Positions 1 to 10,823 of a stretch of DNA of 64,000 nucleotides are shown piece by piece. A program made the translations under genes and the position numbers. Position 1 is the stretch's first letter. Each line of letters opens with the position of its first letter. This DNA is from Echria macrotheca (Eukaryota > Ascomycota > Sordariomycetes > Sordariales > Schizotheciaceae). The stretch lies in the NCBI GenBank assembly GCA_030411725.1, contig MU839829.1:124001-188000 (forward strand), in the 5' to 3' direction. The notes under the pieces were generated by a model. That model worked only from the letters and a program-made list of their open reading frames with translations. It did no database searches and was not told where the DNA came from.

Positions 1-595
1 AGGAAGAGGCGACTGTGCGTGCGGAGCAGCTCCAGCCGGCTTCGAACCCCGGATCCGATCCCGGACGCCGACAAATCAGATCCCGTTATGCAGTGTGGAC
101 CGGCCAATGTTGCCCCCCCGTTCCGCATCCTCGTTCCCCGAGGGGCTTTATCAGGGGACCGAACCCCTCACCATCCTCCCGACCGGGTTGGCAGTCCTTT
201 ACACTAAACTTTGTCCGGACACACACTGAATGGGTTGCAGACTTGCAGTGTGATCCGGCACCCTCCAGTTCGTGCTTTTCCCACTGCCCACTGCCCACGC
301 ACCGCAATCATTCCGCGGTTTCGTACCAGTCCAAAAAGGCAGCGACCTGCATGGCGTTGCATATCTCGTCGACGATAGTCGACCCGAAATGGGACTAAAT
401 CGTCACGTCCAACGTGGTGAGGTGGTGGGAAGGGGAGCACACGGCGGATTGGGGTTTGCATAACATTTCTCATCAATCTTTTGTCCGTCCTCCTCTCTCC
501 CTTCACAACCCACACCTTCCACGGTTTCTTTTTTTCTCGTATATTGTTTCACCGCCGAGATCTTTTTGTCTTATGGTGGGTTTGTCTCTGACAAG
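1..595 (+). promoter_or_regulatory. Upstream region of the P450 gene
   Basis: No convincing gene is visible. The stretch ends in a pyrimidine-rich run (about 480-560), typical of the 5' flank of a fungal gene, immediately before the P450 start. No clear TATA box was found. The short open frames here have no recognisable product. Confidence 0.4.
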
Positions 596-2303
596 ATGAA
601 CATGGCCTCGCTCAACACCACGTGGTCGGTGGGCGGGATCGACGTCGACGTGGCGTCGGTGCTCGAGGCGGCCCAGACGACCAAGGGCAAGCTCAGTATC
701 CTGGTGGTTGCGCCGACGATTGCTTGTTTCCTGTGGTTCTGGGTGGCATACCAGACCTCGCCGCTGCGCAAGTATCCAGGGCCGTTCCTGGCCGGTGTGT
801 TTGCCCTCTCCCTGTTATTCTCAGCGACGATACTCATCTGATGTCGGATATCCAGGCTTCACGAACCTGTGGCGACTATGGCAGGTCTACACGGCCGAGT
901 ACGCGCCGCGGATGAAGAAGCTCCACGAGAAGTACGGCCCGATCGTCCGCATCGGCCCCAATTTGTTGGATCTCGACCTGCCCGAGCTGTCGCGCGTCAT
1001 CTACAACACGGACGGCAAGTGGGTCAAGACCGACTTCTACAAGAACAGCTCGTCCATCATCGACGGCAAGATCACGTACCACATGTTCAGCGAGTGCGAC
1101 AACGTCGAGCACGCCCGGCTCAAGCGGCCCGTCGTCCGCCACTACTCGGTCCCCAGCGTGCTGGCCATGGAGCCGCATATGGACAAGGTCATCGCTGATT
1201 TCCTGCAGCACTTGCAGAAGCGCTATGTGGCCCCGAAGAAGCAGTGTGAGTTTGGCGAGTGGCTGGGCTACTACGCCTGGGACTTTCTGGGCATTGTCAC
1301 CTTCAGCAAGAAGTTCGGCTACATGGAGAAGGGCAGCGACTTTGACGGCACGCTGGCGATTGCCGACCAGTCCATCGACTACCTCGGTCTGTGTGGACAG
1401 ATGCCCTGGATGGACTACTGGCTCGACAAGAACCCCGTGTACCCTCTGGGGCCGCCCAATATTGCGAATGTCACGCAGATTGCCATCGAGAGCATGACGA
1501 CCCGTCTCAAGGGCGAGGACAAGAACTTTGTCCCCGAAAAACCTGATTTCCTGCAGTACTTTATCGAGTCCAAGTCAACCCACCCCGAGACTGTCGACGA
1601 GGGCAAGATTATCGGATATTTGTTGTTGAACTGTAAGCCCCCTTTACGTCTGTCATAGACATGTAAACTGACCAGTCCAGTGATCGCCGGAGCCGACACA
1701 ACCGCCATCACAATGCGCGCCCTGTTCTACTTCTGCCTCAAAAACCCCCGCATCTTCAAGAAACTGCAGGCCGAGGTCCGCGCCCAGTGCGCCGCCTTTG
1801 AACCCGTCGCGCACGCCAAGGCCCGCGCCATGCCGTACCTCGACGGTGTCGTGCGCGAGACCCTGCGCTACCACCCGGCTGTGTCCATGATCATGGAGCG
1901 CATCGTGCCGGCCGGCGGTCTGACGCTACCCGACGGGTCCGTGGTGCCGGCTGGGTCGTTTGTGGGCATGAACCCGTACATTGTCGGGCGTAACAAGTCC
2001 ATCTTTGGCGAGGACGCCGACGAGTTCAACCCCGACCGCTGGCTGCAGCGGTCTGACGAGACGGACGCGCAGTATGACGAGCGCATGAAGCTGTGGAACA
2101 CTGCCCATCTTACCTTTGGCGGCGGCTCGCGCATCTGTCTCGGACGTAACCTGAGTCTGATGGAGGTGTGGAAGGTCGTGCCCACGCTTATCGCCACGTT
2201 TGATATTGCCCTGGTCGATCCCAACGAGGAGTGGTGGACGTGCTCGCGGTGGTTCTACCGCAACAAGGGAGTTATTTGCACGCTCAAGCCGAGGAGTGGT
2301 TAG
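596..2303 (+). CDS. Cytochrome P450 monooxygenase, pisatin-demethylase-like
   Basis: Three exons: 596-794, 856-1632 and 1681-2303, with introns of 61 and 48 bp, giving 532 aa. It is a microsomal haem monooxygenase that would oxidise a small lipophilic substrate with electrons from P450 reductase. An N-terminal membrane anchor lies near residues 35-55, followed by a Pro-rich hinge (KYPGP). The I-helix AGADTT is at about 328-333, ExxR (ETLR) at 385-388, and the haem loop FGGGSRICLG at 471-480 with Cys478 as thiolate ligand. Both splices preserve the frame across conserved sequence. The first Met (596) is used; a second Met lies two codons on. The overall pattern resembles the CYP57/pisatin demethylase group, but the substrate cannot be read. 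It is separated from the RiPP locus by several unrelated genes, so I do not assign it there. Confidence 0.9.
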
Positions 2304-2869
2304 GTAGTTTAGCTTGATGTTGTTAAGCGCTTATACCATGGTCACTTTCCAACTTTGTTCTCTCTCGTACTTTGCAACTGATACCACTCTGTGACGTATA
2401 CAAACTGGCGAGATATCAATGCCGAACTATCACTACCGTACCACACTCGGGTAAATCCAGGTTCCTGCCAGCCTTAAATACCCATGGATGCCGAGCTGGG
2501 AGCGAGCGGCACCCCGCGTGTTCCGCTTGCGGGGTCCAATTCTAGAAGACCTGGGGTTCGTATGCGCTCGAGTCTTGGTGTGGAGGATGCAATGTAATGT
2601 GTTTAGGCGGGTAGCTTACCCCAACTTTTGTGTTCCTGATTCTCGGTACTCGTCAGGCACCGTCAGGGGCAGCCGGCCTCATCCGACTGGATTTCATGAC
2701 GAAAGAGAGTAACGCTGTGAGATTCACATTGCGCGATTTGCTGTCACATGTCTACTCAATCATCATGAAAAAACACTCAGATATCTCTCTCTACCTAGGC
2801 AGTGTAATACCTCCAAATATTAACCCCCGAGACTCGGACTCAAACTCAAACCCAAACCCAAGCCACAGC
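2304..2869. other. Intergenic, P450 to CBM18 gene (tail to tail)
   Basis: This is the shared 3' flank of two convergent genes. I see no gene, RNA or repeat. Short open frames lack coding character. Confidence 0.5.
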
Positions 2870-4084
2870 TCAACTACTATCACAAGACCCAAACTCCGGC
2901 TGGCAGCCCACAATAGGCGGACAGAACTGGTCGCCATCACCACAATACCCAAACTGGCTGCAGCACCGCCCAAAGTCGGTCCCAAGACACGTCACCCCGT
3001 TGCCACACTTGCCGTCGGTACTCGACCTCATCCCCGGCGGCAGCTGCACAGCCGTAGTAGTCGGTCTCGCCGCGCTGGTAGTAGTAGACGACGTAGTCGG
3101 CGGCGGAGGAGGCGGCGGCGTCGTACTCGTTGATGTGCTCGAACTACTCGTAGTAGGAGGCCGCTGCTGCGTCGTCGTGGTCACAACAACCGTAGTCGGC
3201 GCCACCACACTCACAGTCTGCGTGACCGTCACGCGCGGCGGCAGCTGGACAATCGTCGTCGTAAGCACACCACCACCAGGAATACCGCCTCCGGCAGTTG
3301 AGGTCACGTTCGGGGCAGGCACGCCGGGGAGACCGGGCACGCCCAGACACGCGCCGAACTGGGACTGGCAGCCTGCGCCGCAGAAGTCGAGCGACGAGCC
3401 GCACCAGAAGAATTGGCTGCAGCAGGGGCCGAATTGGCTGCTGCCCACGCACATGGTTCCGTTGCCGCACATGCCGTTGGTCGTCACGCGGTAGCCGCCC
3501 GTCGGGGTGGCTGCTGCCGAGGAGGTGGGTGATGGGACGATGGTCGGGCGAGCTGGTGTCGAGGTTGATGATGTCGTCGGGGCTGGCGGCGGCGGAGTCG
3601 TTGATGTCCTTGACGTGGTCGATGTAGTGGGCGGCGGAGGCGGAGGTGTGCTAGACGTGGACGTGGACGTGGTAGGAGGCGGCGGAGGCGGAGTGCTCGA
3701 CGTCGACGTCGTGGTCGGCTCCGCCGGGGCAGCAGTGCGTGGCCATCCGCATACGCCGTACTGGGGCTGGCAGTCGAACAACGTCGCGCAGTGGTCGGCA
3801 TCGTCGCCGCAGTAGCCGTAGTCGGAGCAGCACTGGTCCGACGGGCACCGGCCATACTGCTGTCCGCACCGGCCGGCTGTCTGTCGTATCTCGAGCCTCC
3901 CGTGCGTGTCGACTAGGTCCTGGTTCCGCAGCTTGGCCAACGACACGCTGCTGGAGTTCTTGCGGTGGCTGCCCACGTCGGCGAGGAGTATGCGATGCCC
4001 GGCGCCGTCGAGGGTCGACCCGGCCAGCACGGCCGTCGACGACAAGAGGGCCGCAGCCAGGCCAGGAAGGTACATGCTCTTCAT
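2870..4084 (-). CDS. Secreted protein with three CBM18 (hevein-like) chitin-binding domains
   Basis: Single exon, about 404 aa. The start is set at 4084 because it gives a signal peptide (residues 1 to about 21, MKSMYLPGLAAALLSS...); the upstream in-frame Met lacks one. Three cysteine-rich CBM18 domains lie at about 70-111, 203-245 and 356-400. Each has the CG...CC...YCG or WCG...C...C layout that binds chitin oligomers. They are joined by long Ser/Thr/Pro linkers with TTSTST and polyproline blocks, which are expected to be O-glycosylated and extended. No catalytic domain is present, so this is a binding protein rather than a chitinase or deacetylase. By family analogy it could protect hyphal chitin or mask chitin fragments; that role is inference. 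The second domain has WCG in place of the usual YCG. Confidence 0.88.
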   Translation of the reverse strand: MKSMYLPGLAAALLSSTAVLAGSTLDGAGHRILLADVGSHRKNSSSVSLAKLRNQDLVDTHGRLEIRQTAGRCGQQYGRCPSDQCCSDYGYCGDDADHCATLFDCQPQYGVCGWPRTAAPAEPTTTSTSSTPPPPPPTTSTSTSSTPPPPPPTTSTTSRTSTTPPPPAPTTSSTSTPARPTIVPSPTSSAAATPTGGYRVTTNGMCGNGTMCVGSSQFGPCCSQFFWCGSSLDFCGAGCQSQFGACLGVPGLPGVPAPNVTSTAGGGIPGGGVLTTTIVQLPPRVTVTQTVSVVAPTTVVVTTTTQQRPPTTSSSSTSTSTTPPPPPPPTTSSTTTSAARPTTTAVQLPPGMRSSTDGKCGNGVTCLGTDFGRCCSQFGYCGDGDQFCPPIVGCQPEFGSCDSS

Positions 4085-4914
4085 CTTGGGCGAGAGAGAA
4101 CCGTGATGTCTATGCCGGCATATGTGAAAATACGTCAGAGTGTGTGATGAGTGTCGGTAGGTCGGTGTCAGGGCTGCTCGACACCACGACACATCATGAC
4201 ACAGACACACACTGCACACTTACATCCCGAGATGCAGGTCCCGACCCCAAGATAAATCTTTTTGGGCAATTCTCTCCCCCGCTCTTTTTGTGAGTTCTCT
4301 GCTTGTCCCCGGGTCAGATCCGTATCGGCTGTAGGCACGAGTACATATCATGTCACCTACAGCGCAATCGAATATACAGAGATTCAACATTCCCATGGGA
4401 GATGGTGACTATCGATATGCGGAGCAAATAGGGGGTTGCGCTCGGAATGAGGCTAAATCTACCGGGTGCCGGTTTTGCCGACCCTCCTGCGGTCGACTGC
4501 AAGGAACCGGCGACGAACACGGACGACGTCGTGCCGCACAGAGGTAAAACCGCCTTGGCGGTAGCGCGGGAAAGCTCCGGTCGGGACTATTTCAACTGCC
4601 CGTCTTTTTAAGGGTGCATGCTATGTCACATCTGGGCAGAGTTAAAAGGAACGATACTAACGAGCGAATTTGCTTCCTTGCACTACGGCCCACTGGGGCA
4701 TCTCATGTTCGACGAGAACAGCCTGAGAGGTGCTATTGCCTGTTGCAACTGCCGTATCGCATGTGTAGATGGCAACGTTCAACCGGTAGATAAGCAGCAA
4801 ATCTCTCAACAATCCGCGGCCAGTTAGTCCGTAAATATGAATTAATCTGAATTTCTTCTTGCAATTGAGGATTTTCCTCCTGTTCTTGTCTCTTTGTCTC
4901 TGTTGGTTATTCCA
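4085..4914. other. Intergenic region upstream of the CBM18 gene
   Basis: It holds the promoter side of the CBM18 gene (just above 4084). No TATA box, RNA or transposon end was recognised. Small open frames around 4350-4830 show no family resemblance. Confidence 0.4.
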
Positions 4915-6540
4915 GATCCCGAGTCGCGAGGGCAGTCTTCTTCTTTAGAACCGCAGCTCTCACTTTATTCACCGTAAGCTCCTCAATGACTTGATTCTTA
5001 ATCTTCTCCAGCCGCTTCACAAAAAGTTCATCCTGCTCGTCCTTCTTCTACTCATAGCCCTGCTGGAGGATCACGATGAGCGTGTTGGTGTTGAGATGGT
5101 CGACGTTGACCGAAGAAATCACCTAGCACTGTAGCGGCATTCTTCGCAAACTTCCACGAAAGCTTGGAGGTGAACTTGTAGTAGAACAACAGGCAATCCA
5201 CTCGATGTATTTGCTAGCCAGTATCGTTTTTGGGCGGGTTCAGAGGAGGAGAAGTACAGATACCTCCTAACTGGCCTACAAAAAGGCATCTGATAGGGGT
5301 GCACCCCCCTTTTGCTACGGGTGCATCCCCTTGAAGATAGACTTTTCGCACAAATCCTCAGATACAAGCGTTTCGGCGTATTAGCAATGCCAAAAGGGTT
5401 ATAAGGGCTTTACAATTTATCAGTTACGTTCTTAAATCTCTATCTACCGGAAATAAGATATAAGAGGTCTCGACCTAACGCATACCCAGGGGTCTAGCGA
5501 ATACACGTAAATGCCGTATACCTTCACTTTTATCAGCCTTTACAACTTCAAAACCCCTTGAAATGTAGTGGATAGGCCTCTGACAGTTATATATTCGGTT
5601 TTTAGGAAAAATTAACAGTAGATTCGAGGGCCGATGCGTTATCAGATGCCTACAGAAATCACATAGGTAGTAGCCTCGGAGCTTGCTCATGCTAGAGGAG
5701 AAAGGGTCGATGAGCTTATTAATGGCCATTGAAATTGTTGCAGTGAGGCCCTGCAGCTACGTGATTGTCAGCCAAGTAATCTAGGGGACGAAGGATCTTC
5801 GACAAGATACATACGACTTCCCCCTCCACAAATGACCCGATGGCATTGTTGATCTCGTTTCCAGTATTCTAGGCGTCCTTCTTGAAGTTTCAGTACGACT
5901 GGTAGCTTTTGGCTGTGAGTTTGTCAACCGGCAACAACATGGCCCGAGCACTGGCCGTCTCGGAAACGATCTCGTCAAAGAAGGCCTCGGCTTTGGGATT
6001 GCAAAGCGCCTTCAAGGAGTTGGGCGCGTCATTGGCCGCCTTGTTCTTTTCCTCTTGGTTATCAACACTCTCGATCACCTTAGAGATGGCTGCACCCATT
6101 TCAAAAGAGACAAAAGCTCGAACACACTGTATCGGTAGTCTTGCGTGTAGGAGAGACATTCGACAACTTGCTCAGGTCCTGAACGTGTCTGCATGGTGTG
6201 CGGGCACCTCCCATGCACTTGCCCGCTTTAGCTTCCAAAACACCTGTTCGGCCAGCAGTTGGTGGGTCGGATCCGGTCGTCGCCTGAAGCGAGCAAACTA
6301 TATCTCTGGAATAGGTACTCAGCTGTCCAGCTTTTCGGCTTAGACAAAACCATCATGCCACCATCGACAGATTGCAAACAGACTGAGCCACTTCTGCTGC
6401 TCTGACAAGGTGAGGGAGGCTGCTGCTTTTCCATGAGCAGACTCCTCTGCCCACAAGGAACCCGACTCCGCAGTCAAGTCAAAAGTCGGCAGGGTCTCAG
6501 TTTGCCAGTTGGCGACCTCTGGGTTCAGTTGTGCCAAGAC
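4915..6540 (-). pseudogene. Decayed gene of unknown family, interrupted by a MITE
   Basis: Read on the minus strand, several stretches have coding character but fall in different frames with stops. One covers about 6540-6340 (contains ADF-free text such as AESGSLWAEESAHGKAAAS), one 6159-5780 (contains ESVDNQEEKNKAAND) with two in-frame stops, one 5760-5660 in a shifted frame (AINKLIDPFSSSMSKLRGYY), and one 5160-4915 (FVKRLEKIKNQVIEELTVNK) with another frame change. A 366-bp MITE sits between the last two. The pieces look like one helical, Lys/Glu-rich protein broken by frameshifts, stops and insertion. I do not recognise the family. It could also be an intron-rich gene that I have mis-split, but the in-frame stops argue against that. 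Confidence 0.45.
5285..5650 (+). mobile_element. MITE family 1, copy A (internally deleted)
   Basis: The left end GGCATCTGATAGGGGTGCAC matches the other four copies, and the right end stops at CAGATGCC. Flanking octamers tacaaaaa (5277-5284) and tacagaaa (5651-5658) match at 7 of 8 positions, as expected for an 8-bp target duplication. About 50 bp of the right inverted repeat is missing compared with copies B and E. There is no coding capacity. It lies inside the decayed gene. Confidence 0.85.
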
Positions 6541-7040
6541 ATGGTCGTCAGTCGAAAGCTGGTTACGCAGTATTCACGGCAGGTACGGCTAGGCAACCAG
6601 GCGCTAAACTCGCTCTAAGGCAAGCGGACCAAAAAGCAGCCTCACGCACTACTGCAAGACCCTACTAGAGCCAATATTGCGTATAGCGGCCATGATGACC
6701 GAGAATGAAATTGGCGATTTGAAGTTGCTCGTCCTTCTGGACCTGACGAGAGAAGGGTTAGGGTTTGTCGCGCGGTGGGGTCTGCCAAGGCCGCATCGGC
6801 ATTGTCCGTGGAAATCCAGACCGGACGCTGAAACAGCGACTTCTCCTCGACATCCTCAAGACGACAAGTCGCGCCTCTGGGCCAATTGGCCTCGCCAACC
6901 ATCGTTACCCGCCTGTGCGCTCGCCAGACGAGCTATTCATTTTGTCCCATCACATATTCAATCCCAACCCACCGAGAGGCGGCGATCCAACCTAACTCGC
7001 AACGACCCCGCCATCCAATCTTCATCCCTCCACACCGACC

Positions 7041-7481
7041 ATGTCCGGCGCCGACGCCCCCGAGATCCTCGCCGCCTACGAGGCCGTACGCTCCGACAAG
7101 GACGACACAAACTGGCTGCTGATCTCGTACGCCGGCGCGACGGGGTCCCAGCTGACGCTCTCGAAGACGGGCACCGGCGGGCTCGACGAGCTGGCGGCCT
7201 CGCTCGACGACGGCCAGGTGCAGTACGCCTACGTGCGGGTCGAGTACGCCAACGATGCCGAGAGCAAGCGCATCAAGTTCGCCTTTGTCGTGTGGATTGG
7301 TCCTAACACAAAAGTCATGCGCAAGGCGCGCGCGGGCATCGAGGCCGGGAATGTGAAGAAGGTGCTGGCGCACCATAGCATCCAGGTCGATGCTGGCGAG
7401 AGGAGGGATCTGGACGAGAAGGAGATTGTTTCCCGCCTCAGGAAGGCTGGAGGGGCGGACTATAATGGAGGGAGGGGGTGA
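7041..7481 (+). CDS. Coactosin-like actin-binding protein (ADF-H domain)
   Basis: Single exon, 146 aa, the usual size for coactosin. One ADF-homology fold spans nearly the whole protein. It contains the YAYVRVEY strand, the KFAFVVWIGPNTKVMRKAR segment typical of coactosin actin-binding helices, and a C-terminal DEKEIVSRLRKAGG helix. Members of the family bind F-actin in the cytosol and modulate filament stability without strong severing. The start at 7041 sits in a good context (gaccATG) and gives the standard N-terminus. The gene is divergent from the decayed gene to its left. The protein looks intact. Confidence 0.92.
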   Translation: MSGADAPEILAAYEAVRSDKDDTNWLLISYAGATGSQLTLSKTGTGGLDELAASLDDGQVQYAYVRVEYANDAESKRIKFAFVVWIGPNTKVMRKARAGIEAGNVKKVLAHHSIQVDAGERRDLDEKEIVSRLRKAGGADYNGGRG

Positions 7482-8598
7482 TATTCTTGCAGAATTTCTT
7501 ACCGTTGGGGGGTGGGGGGGCGCTGTCTGTCTTGGTTAGCGATACCATCTCATGGGCGTCTGGGTCAGATGGATGCGAATATACTGGGTTTCTTCCGTTC
7601 TCGAGTTCTGTTGCTTTCCAGTGATGGCTTCAGTTCCAGACCATCCTGTCGTGCCATCCATGACGTAGCAGGGCGATGCTGTTCGACATCGGGTCAAGAC
7701 ACTACGAGAAAGAGAAAGTTCTGGCGGTCCGCTTACGGATGGCCCAACTCGGGAGAGCGTCCCGGATCGTCGGTCGCACCGCGCACGCGATGCAGAATCG
7801 ATGATGACGGCTTGCTTCGGGAATGCAAGCCGGCGGAGACACAGGCAGGAACGCACGAGGTAGGACGACAGCGTTGCGCCACCTGCTCCGGCGCGTGGGA
7901 ATCGGATCTACCGCTGGGATCTAACACGTTCGCCGCTCGATCTCAAGATGAGATACAGACACCACCTGGGAAGCAATCGCCATGCCACAAACCTCCAAGC
8001 AATGGCGTGTATATCGGACCGATCTCGCCGCTAAACCAGCTGCACGCTACGAGATTTCGGACGGGTCCGAAGTGATACACCCGCCCTCTCTTCCCCTCGA
8101 TACGCCCATGGTTTGCTTTCCGTCCGTTGTCCGCACCTCACGCGCCGCTAGGGGGTCAGCTAGCCACAGCGGTGAGCAGCTCGAGACGCCCTGTGGGACC
8201 TTGTGTCGCGCTCATTGGAAACGGGGGGACCCAGCATCTGCCCTCTGATTCGCGTATGGCGGTTTCCGTCTGGTAGTGTATGTGCACCGGCGATGTCGGC
8301 CAAGGGCTTGTTGGGCATACATACACACACACACAATAAATTTCCCCGATGTGTGATCAATGTCTCGTCTCAATGTGTGTGAGACGTATAAAACTTGGTT
8401 TTGACACCGTGTTTTGGTATACGGGCTCCTTGTGTCTCTCCAGAATTCCTCGTGTAAAAAAGAGACGAGATGACCCTCGGCGGCGGAGTTTGTTCGTCTT
8501 TTCCTTTTCTCAAATCTCTTTCTTTCTCAGCAGACTCGTCGGCCGTTTCCCTTAGTACAATTTTATCACACGGTCAGGAAAAAGAAACAACAACAACA
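7482..8598. other. Intergenic, coactosin to aquaporin
   Basis: No gene is supported. It contains a (CA)n microsatellite near 8321-8335, a TATAAAA near 8388 and a pyrimidine-rich run at 8490-8570 that is likely part of the aquaporin promoter and leader. Open frames at 7512-8075 have no recognisable product. Confidence 0.4.
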
Positions 8599-9787
8599 AT
8601 GGCGCCGCGACCACGCTTCCTCTCCTTCGCCTCGGGCGTCCCGGCCGCGGCTGGCGACGGCCATGAGAAGCCCTCGCCCCTGCTGCCCATGCTCGCGCTC
8701 CCGGAGTCAGCGCGCAACAACTTCGTCGCCGTGATAGGCGAGTTCGTCGGCACCTTTTTGTTTCTCTTCTTTGCCTTTGCCGGCACCCAGATCGCTACGG
8801 ACCCGTCCTCGTCGTCCGAGTCGCTGACCACGCTGATCTTCATCGCGCTCGCGTTCGGAGTCAGCTTGACAGCCAATGTCTGGGCCTTTTATCGCGTGAC
8901 GGGCGGCCTGTTCAACCCTGCGGTATGTCTGCTCAAACATCGCAGTTTATGGAACTAACCGACGAAAGGTAACCCTCGCCCTCTTCCTCGTAGGCGGCCT
9001 TCCGGGCCTCCGCAGCGTCTTCGTCATTATCTCGCAGCTGCTCGGGGGCATCGCGGCGGCTGCCGTCGTGTCGGGACTGTTCCCGGGTCCGATGGGTGTC
9101 GCGACGACGCTGGGTCGCGGCACCTCAGTCACGCAGGGCCTGTTCATTGAGATGTTTCTCACCGCTGAGCTCGTGTTTGTGATCATCATGGTCGCGGCCG
9201 AGAAGCACAAGGGGACGTACCTGGCACCGGTGGCCATTGGCATTGCGTTTTTCCTAACGCAGCTTGTCGGTAGGTTTCATCAGCAGTCTTTATGCTTTCG
9301 TGCTGTCAGCTTGCCGAGGCACCTTCGGCCCTTCCCCCTTCTTCCTCAACCCCACACACACCGCCAACGAGGCACACCATAACTCCTGAACTCGCGATGC
9401 ACATAAGCACTCAAACCAAACGAGGCAAACATACATACTGACTAACTGATAATGAAAGGCGTCACATTCACAGGCGGCTCCCTCAACCCCGCCCGCTCCC
9501 TCGGCCCAGCCGCCGTCTCGGCCTCCTTCCCAGGCTACTTCTGGATCTACGTCCTCGGCCCCATCCTCGGCGCCCTGCTCGCCTCGGCCTTCTATTCGCT
9601 TCTCAAGTATCTGAGATGGAAGGAATGCAACCCCGGCCAGGACTGGGATGACATCGAGAATTTGCGGAACCACAAGCACGGTGTGCGGAGTGGGAACTCT
9701 GTTGGTGTTGATCCCCTGCAGGCAGGAGAGGACGAGGGAGAGGGACGGCAGGACGGGGCGGTTCAGTCTGGTGTGCAAGGTGTGTGA
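8599..9787 (+). CDS. Aquaporin / major intrinsic protein
   Basis: Three exons: 8599-8922, 8969-9269 and 9459-9787, with introns of 46 and 189 bp, giving 317 aa. It is an integral membrane channel for water or small neutral solutes. The two half-helix signatures are present: NPAV at about 106-109 and NPAR at 218-221. The Arg after the second NPA is the selectivity-filter Arg. The six hydrophobic helices fit the MIP fold, for example EFVGTFLFLFFAFAG, LFIEMFLTAELVFVII and YFWIYVLGPILGALLASAF. Both splices fall at conserved positions, the first directly after NPA and the second before GVTFTGGSLNPA. The C-tail is hydrophilic and acidic. GGLFNPAVTL and the short loops fit a water channel better than a glycerol facilitator, but the substrate is inferred. 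Confidence 0.9.
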
Positions 9788-10374
9788 TGTTTTTCTTTTT
9801 TTGCTCGTCTTGGAGAATAATCCGGCGAGAATTTGCTGACTGGGTTTCTTTCTTGGGGATAGGGGTTAAGGACTAGGGTGGAGGTTGGCACGGTAAACTG
9901 ACTTGGGTGGTTGGACAAGTTGCTCAGGACATTTGGGTTGCTCGCATCCAAGTTTCTCGTGTTCAGCAGCATGGGCAACGACCATCGGATGGGAGGGTCA
10001 GCATCGCGGTTTCGGATGCATGGCCTGGAAACATGCATCGTCCGTACCTCTCCCCTTGGGGGTGTTTCCACTCGGGATATCAGGTGCCAGAAAGTAGATG
10101 TTCACACCTAGATTGCTTTTACTCACTCCATAATAATGACCGATATCTGAGTAAAATAAATCAACTCCACCCGAGATTGAATTGTAACCAGTCCGCCGGA
10201 TGGGCAGCTCGCTGTTGATAGGTTCGACAAGTGTGCAATGCCCTAGTATTCACTCTTCAACTCCGCGAATAACTTGGGCATTAAGTGCCATATTTTGCCT
10301 CAATGTTGGACGCAAAAAGAACGATGGTCTCCTCAGAAACCACGCCCCGGGTGGATGAAAAGTCCAAAAATAAC
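9788..10374. other. Intergenic, aquaporin to tRNA
   Basis: This is the 3' flank of the aquaporin gene and the 3' flank of the minus-strand tRNA. I see no gene or repeat here. Confidence 0.4.
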
Positions 10375-10463
10375 TCGGATACGGGGAGTCGAACCCCGGG
10401 CTGCTGAGATCACAGGCTTGTAGGCCATGAGAGTCAGCGATGTTACCGCTACACCATACCCGA
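10375..10463 (-). tRNA. tRNA-Glu(CTC) with a 19-nt intron
   Basis: It folds as a full cloverleaf on the minus strand. The acceptor stem is TCGGGTA with TATCCGA, the D-arm GTGT-AGCGGTA-ACAT, the anticodon stem GCTGA with TCAGC, and the T-arm CGGGG-TTCGACT-CCCCG. The anticodon CTC follows T33 and precedes A37. A 19-nt intron (10427-10409 on the minus strand) sits one base 3' of the anticodon, the canonical 37/38 site cut by the tRNA splicing endonuclease. The intron-free length is 70 nt. Confidence 0.88.
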
Positions 10464-10823
10464 TTCAATCGTGTATGATCCCGATTTGATGCAGGACGAA
10501 CGGAAAATACTGCCCTAAGACTGGCGTGCTATAGCCGCTGGATTGATATCAAGACGCCTTTTACCCCTGTACCTCTCGTTCGAAACCCAAACCCACTGCA
10601 GGATCGAAGGCCCTCTTCTTACCTTGTTATTTGAGTTGTGGTGCACGATGCCTTTCATTTGGAGCCCTTGCACAGCAGCAGACAGGAGGCAGGAGCTCAT
10701 TGAACGCAGGCCCGTCGCCACCGAGTCATCACTAGATTTACACAGGAACTCTATGGTTCGGTTATCATCAGACACAAATTTTTGATCTAATAACTGTGAC
10801 TGCGGATTTGACACCACGACTAT

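Noticed and set aside
596..2303. P450 as a tailoring enzyme of the RiPP locus
   Set aside because: It lies about 8.5 kb away with coactosin, aquaporin, a dead gene and a tRNA between; there is no positional evidence of a link.
2956..3815. Long Val/Gly-rich plus-strand open frames opposite the CBM18 gene
   Set aside because: They mirror the Thr/Pro linkers of the minus-strand gene and have no signal, domain or start context.
10250..10468. 72-codon minus-strand frame
   Set aside because: It reads straight through the tRNA-Glu gene, and the cloverleaf explains the sequence.
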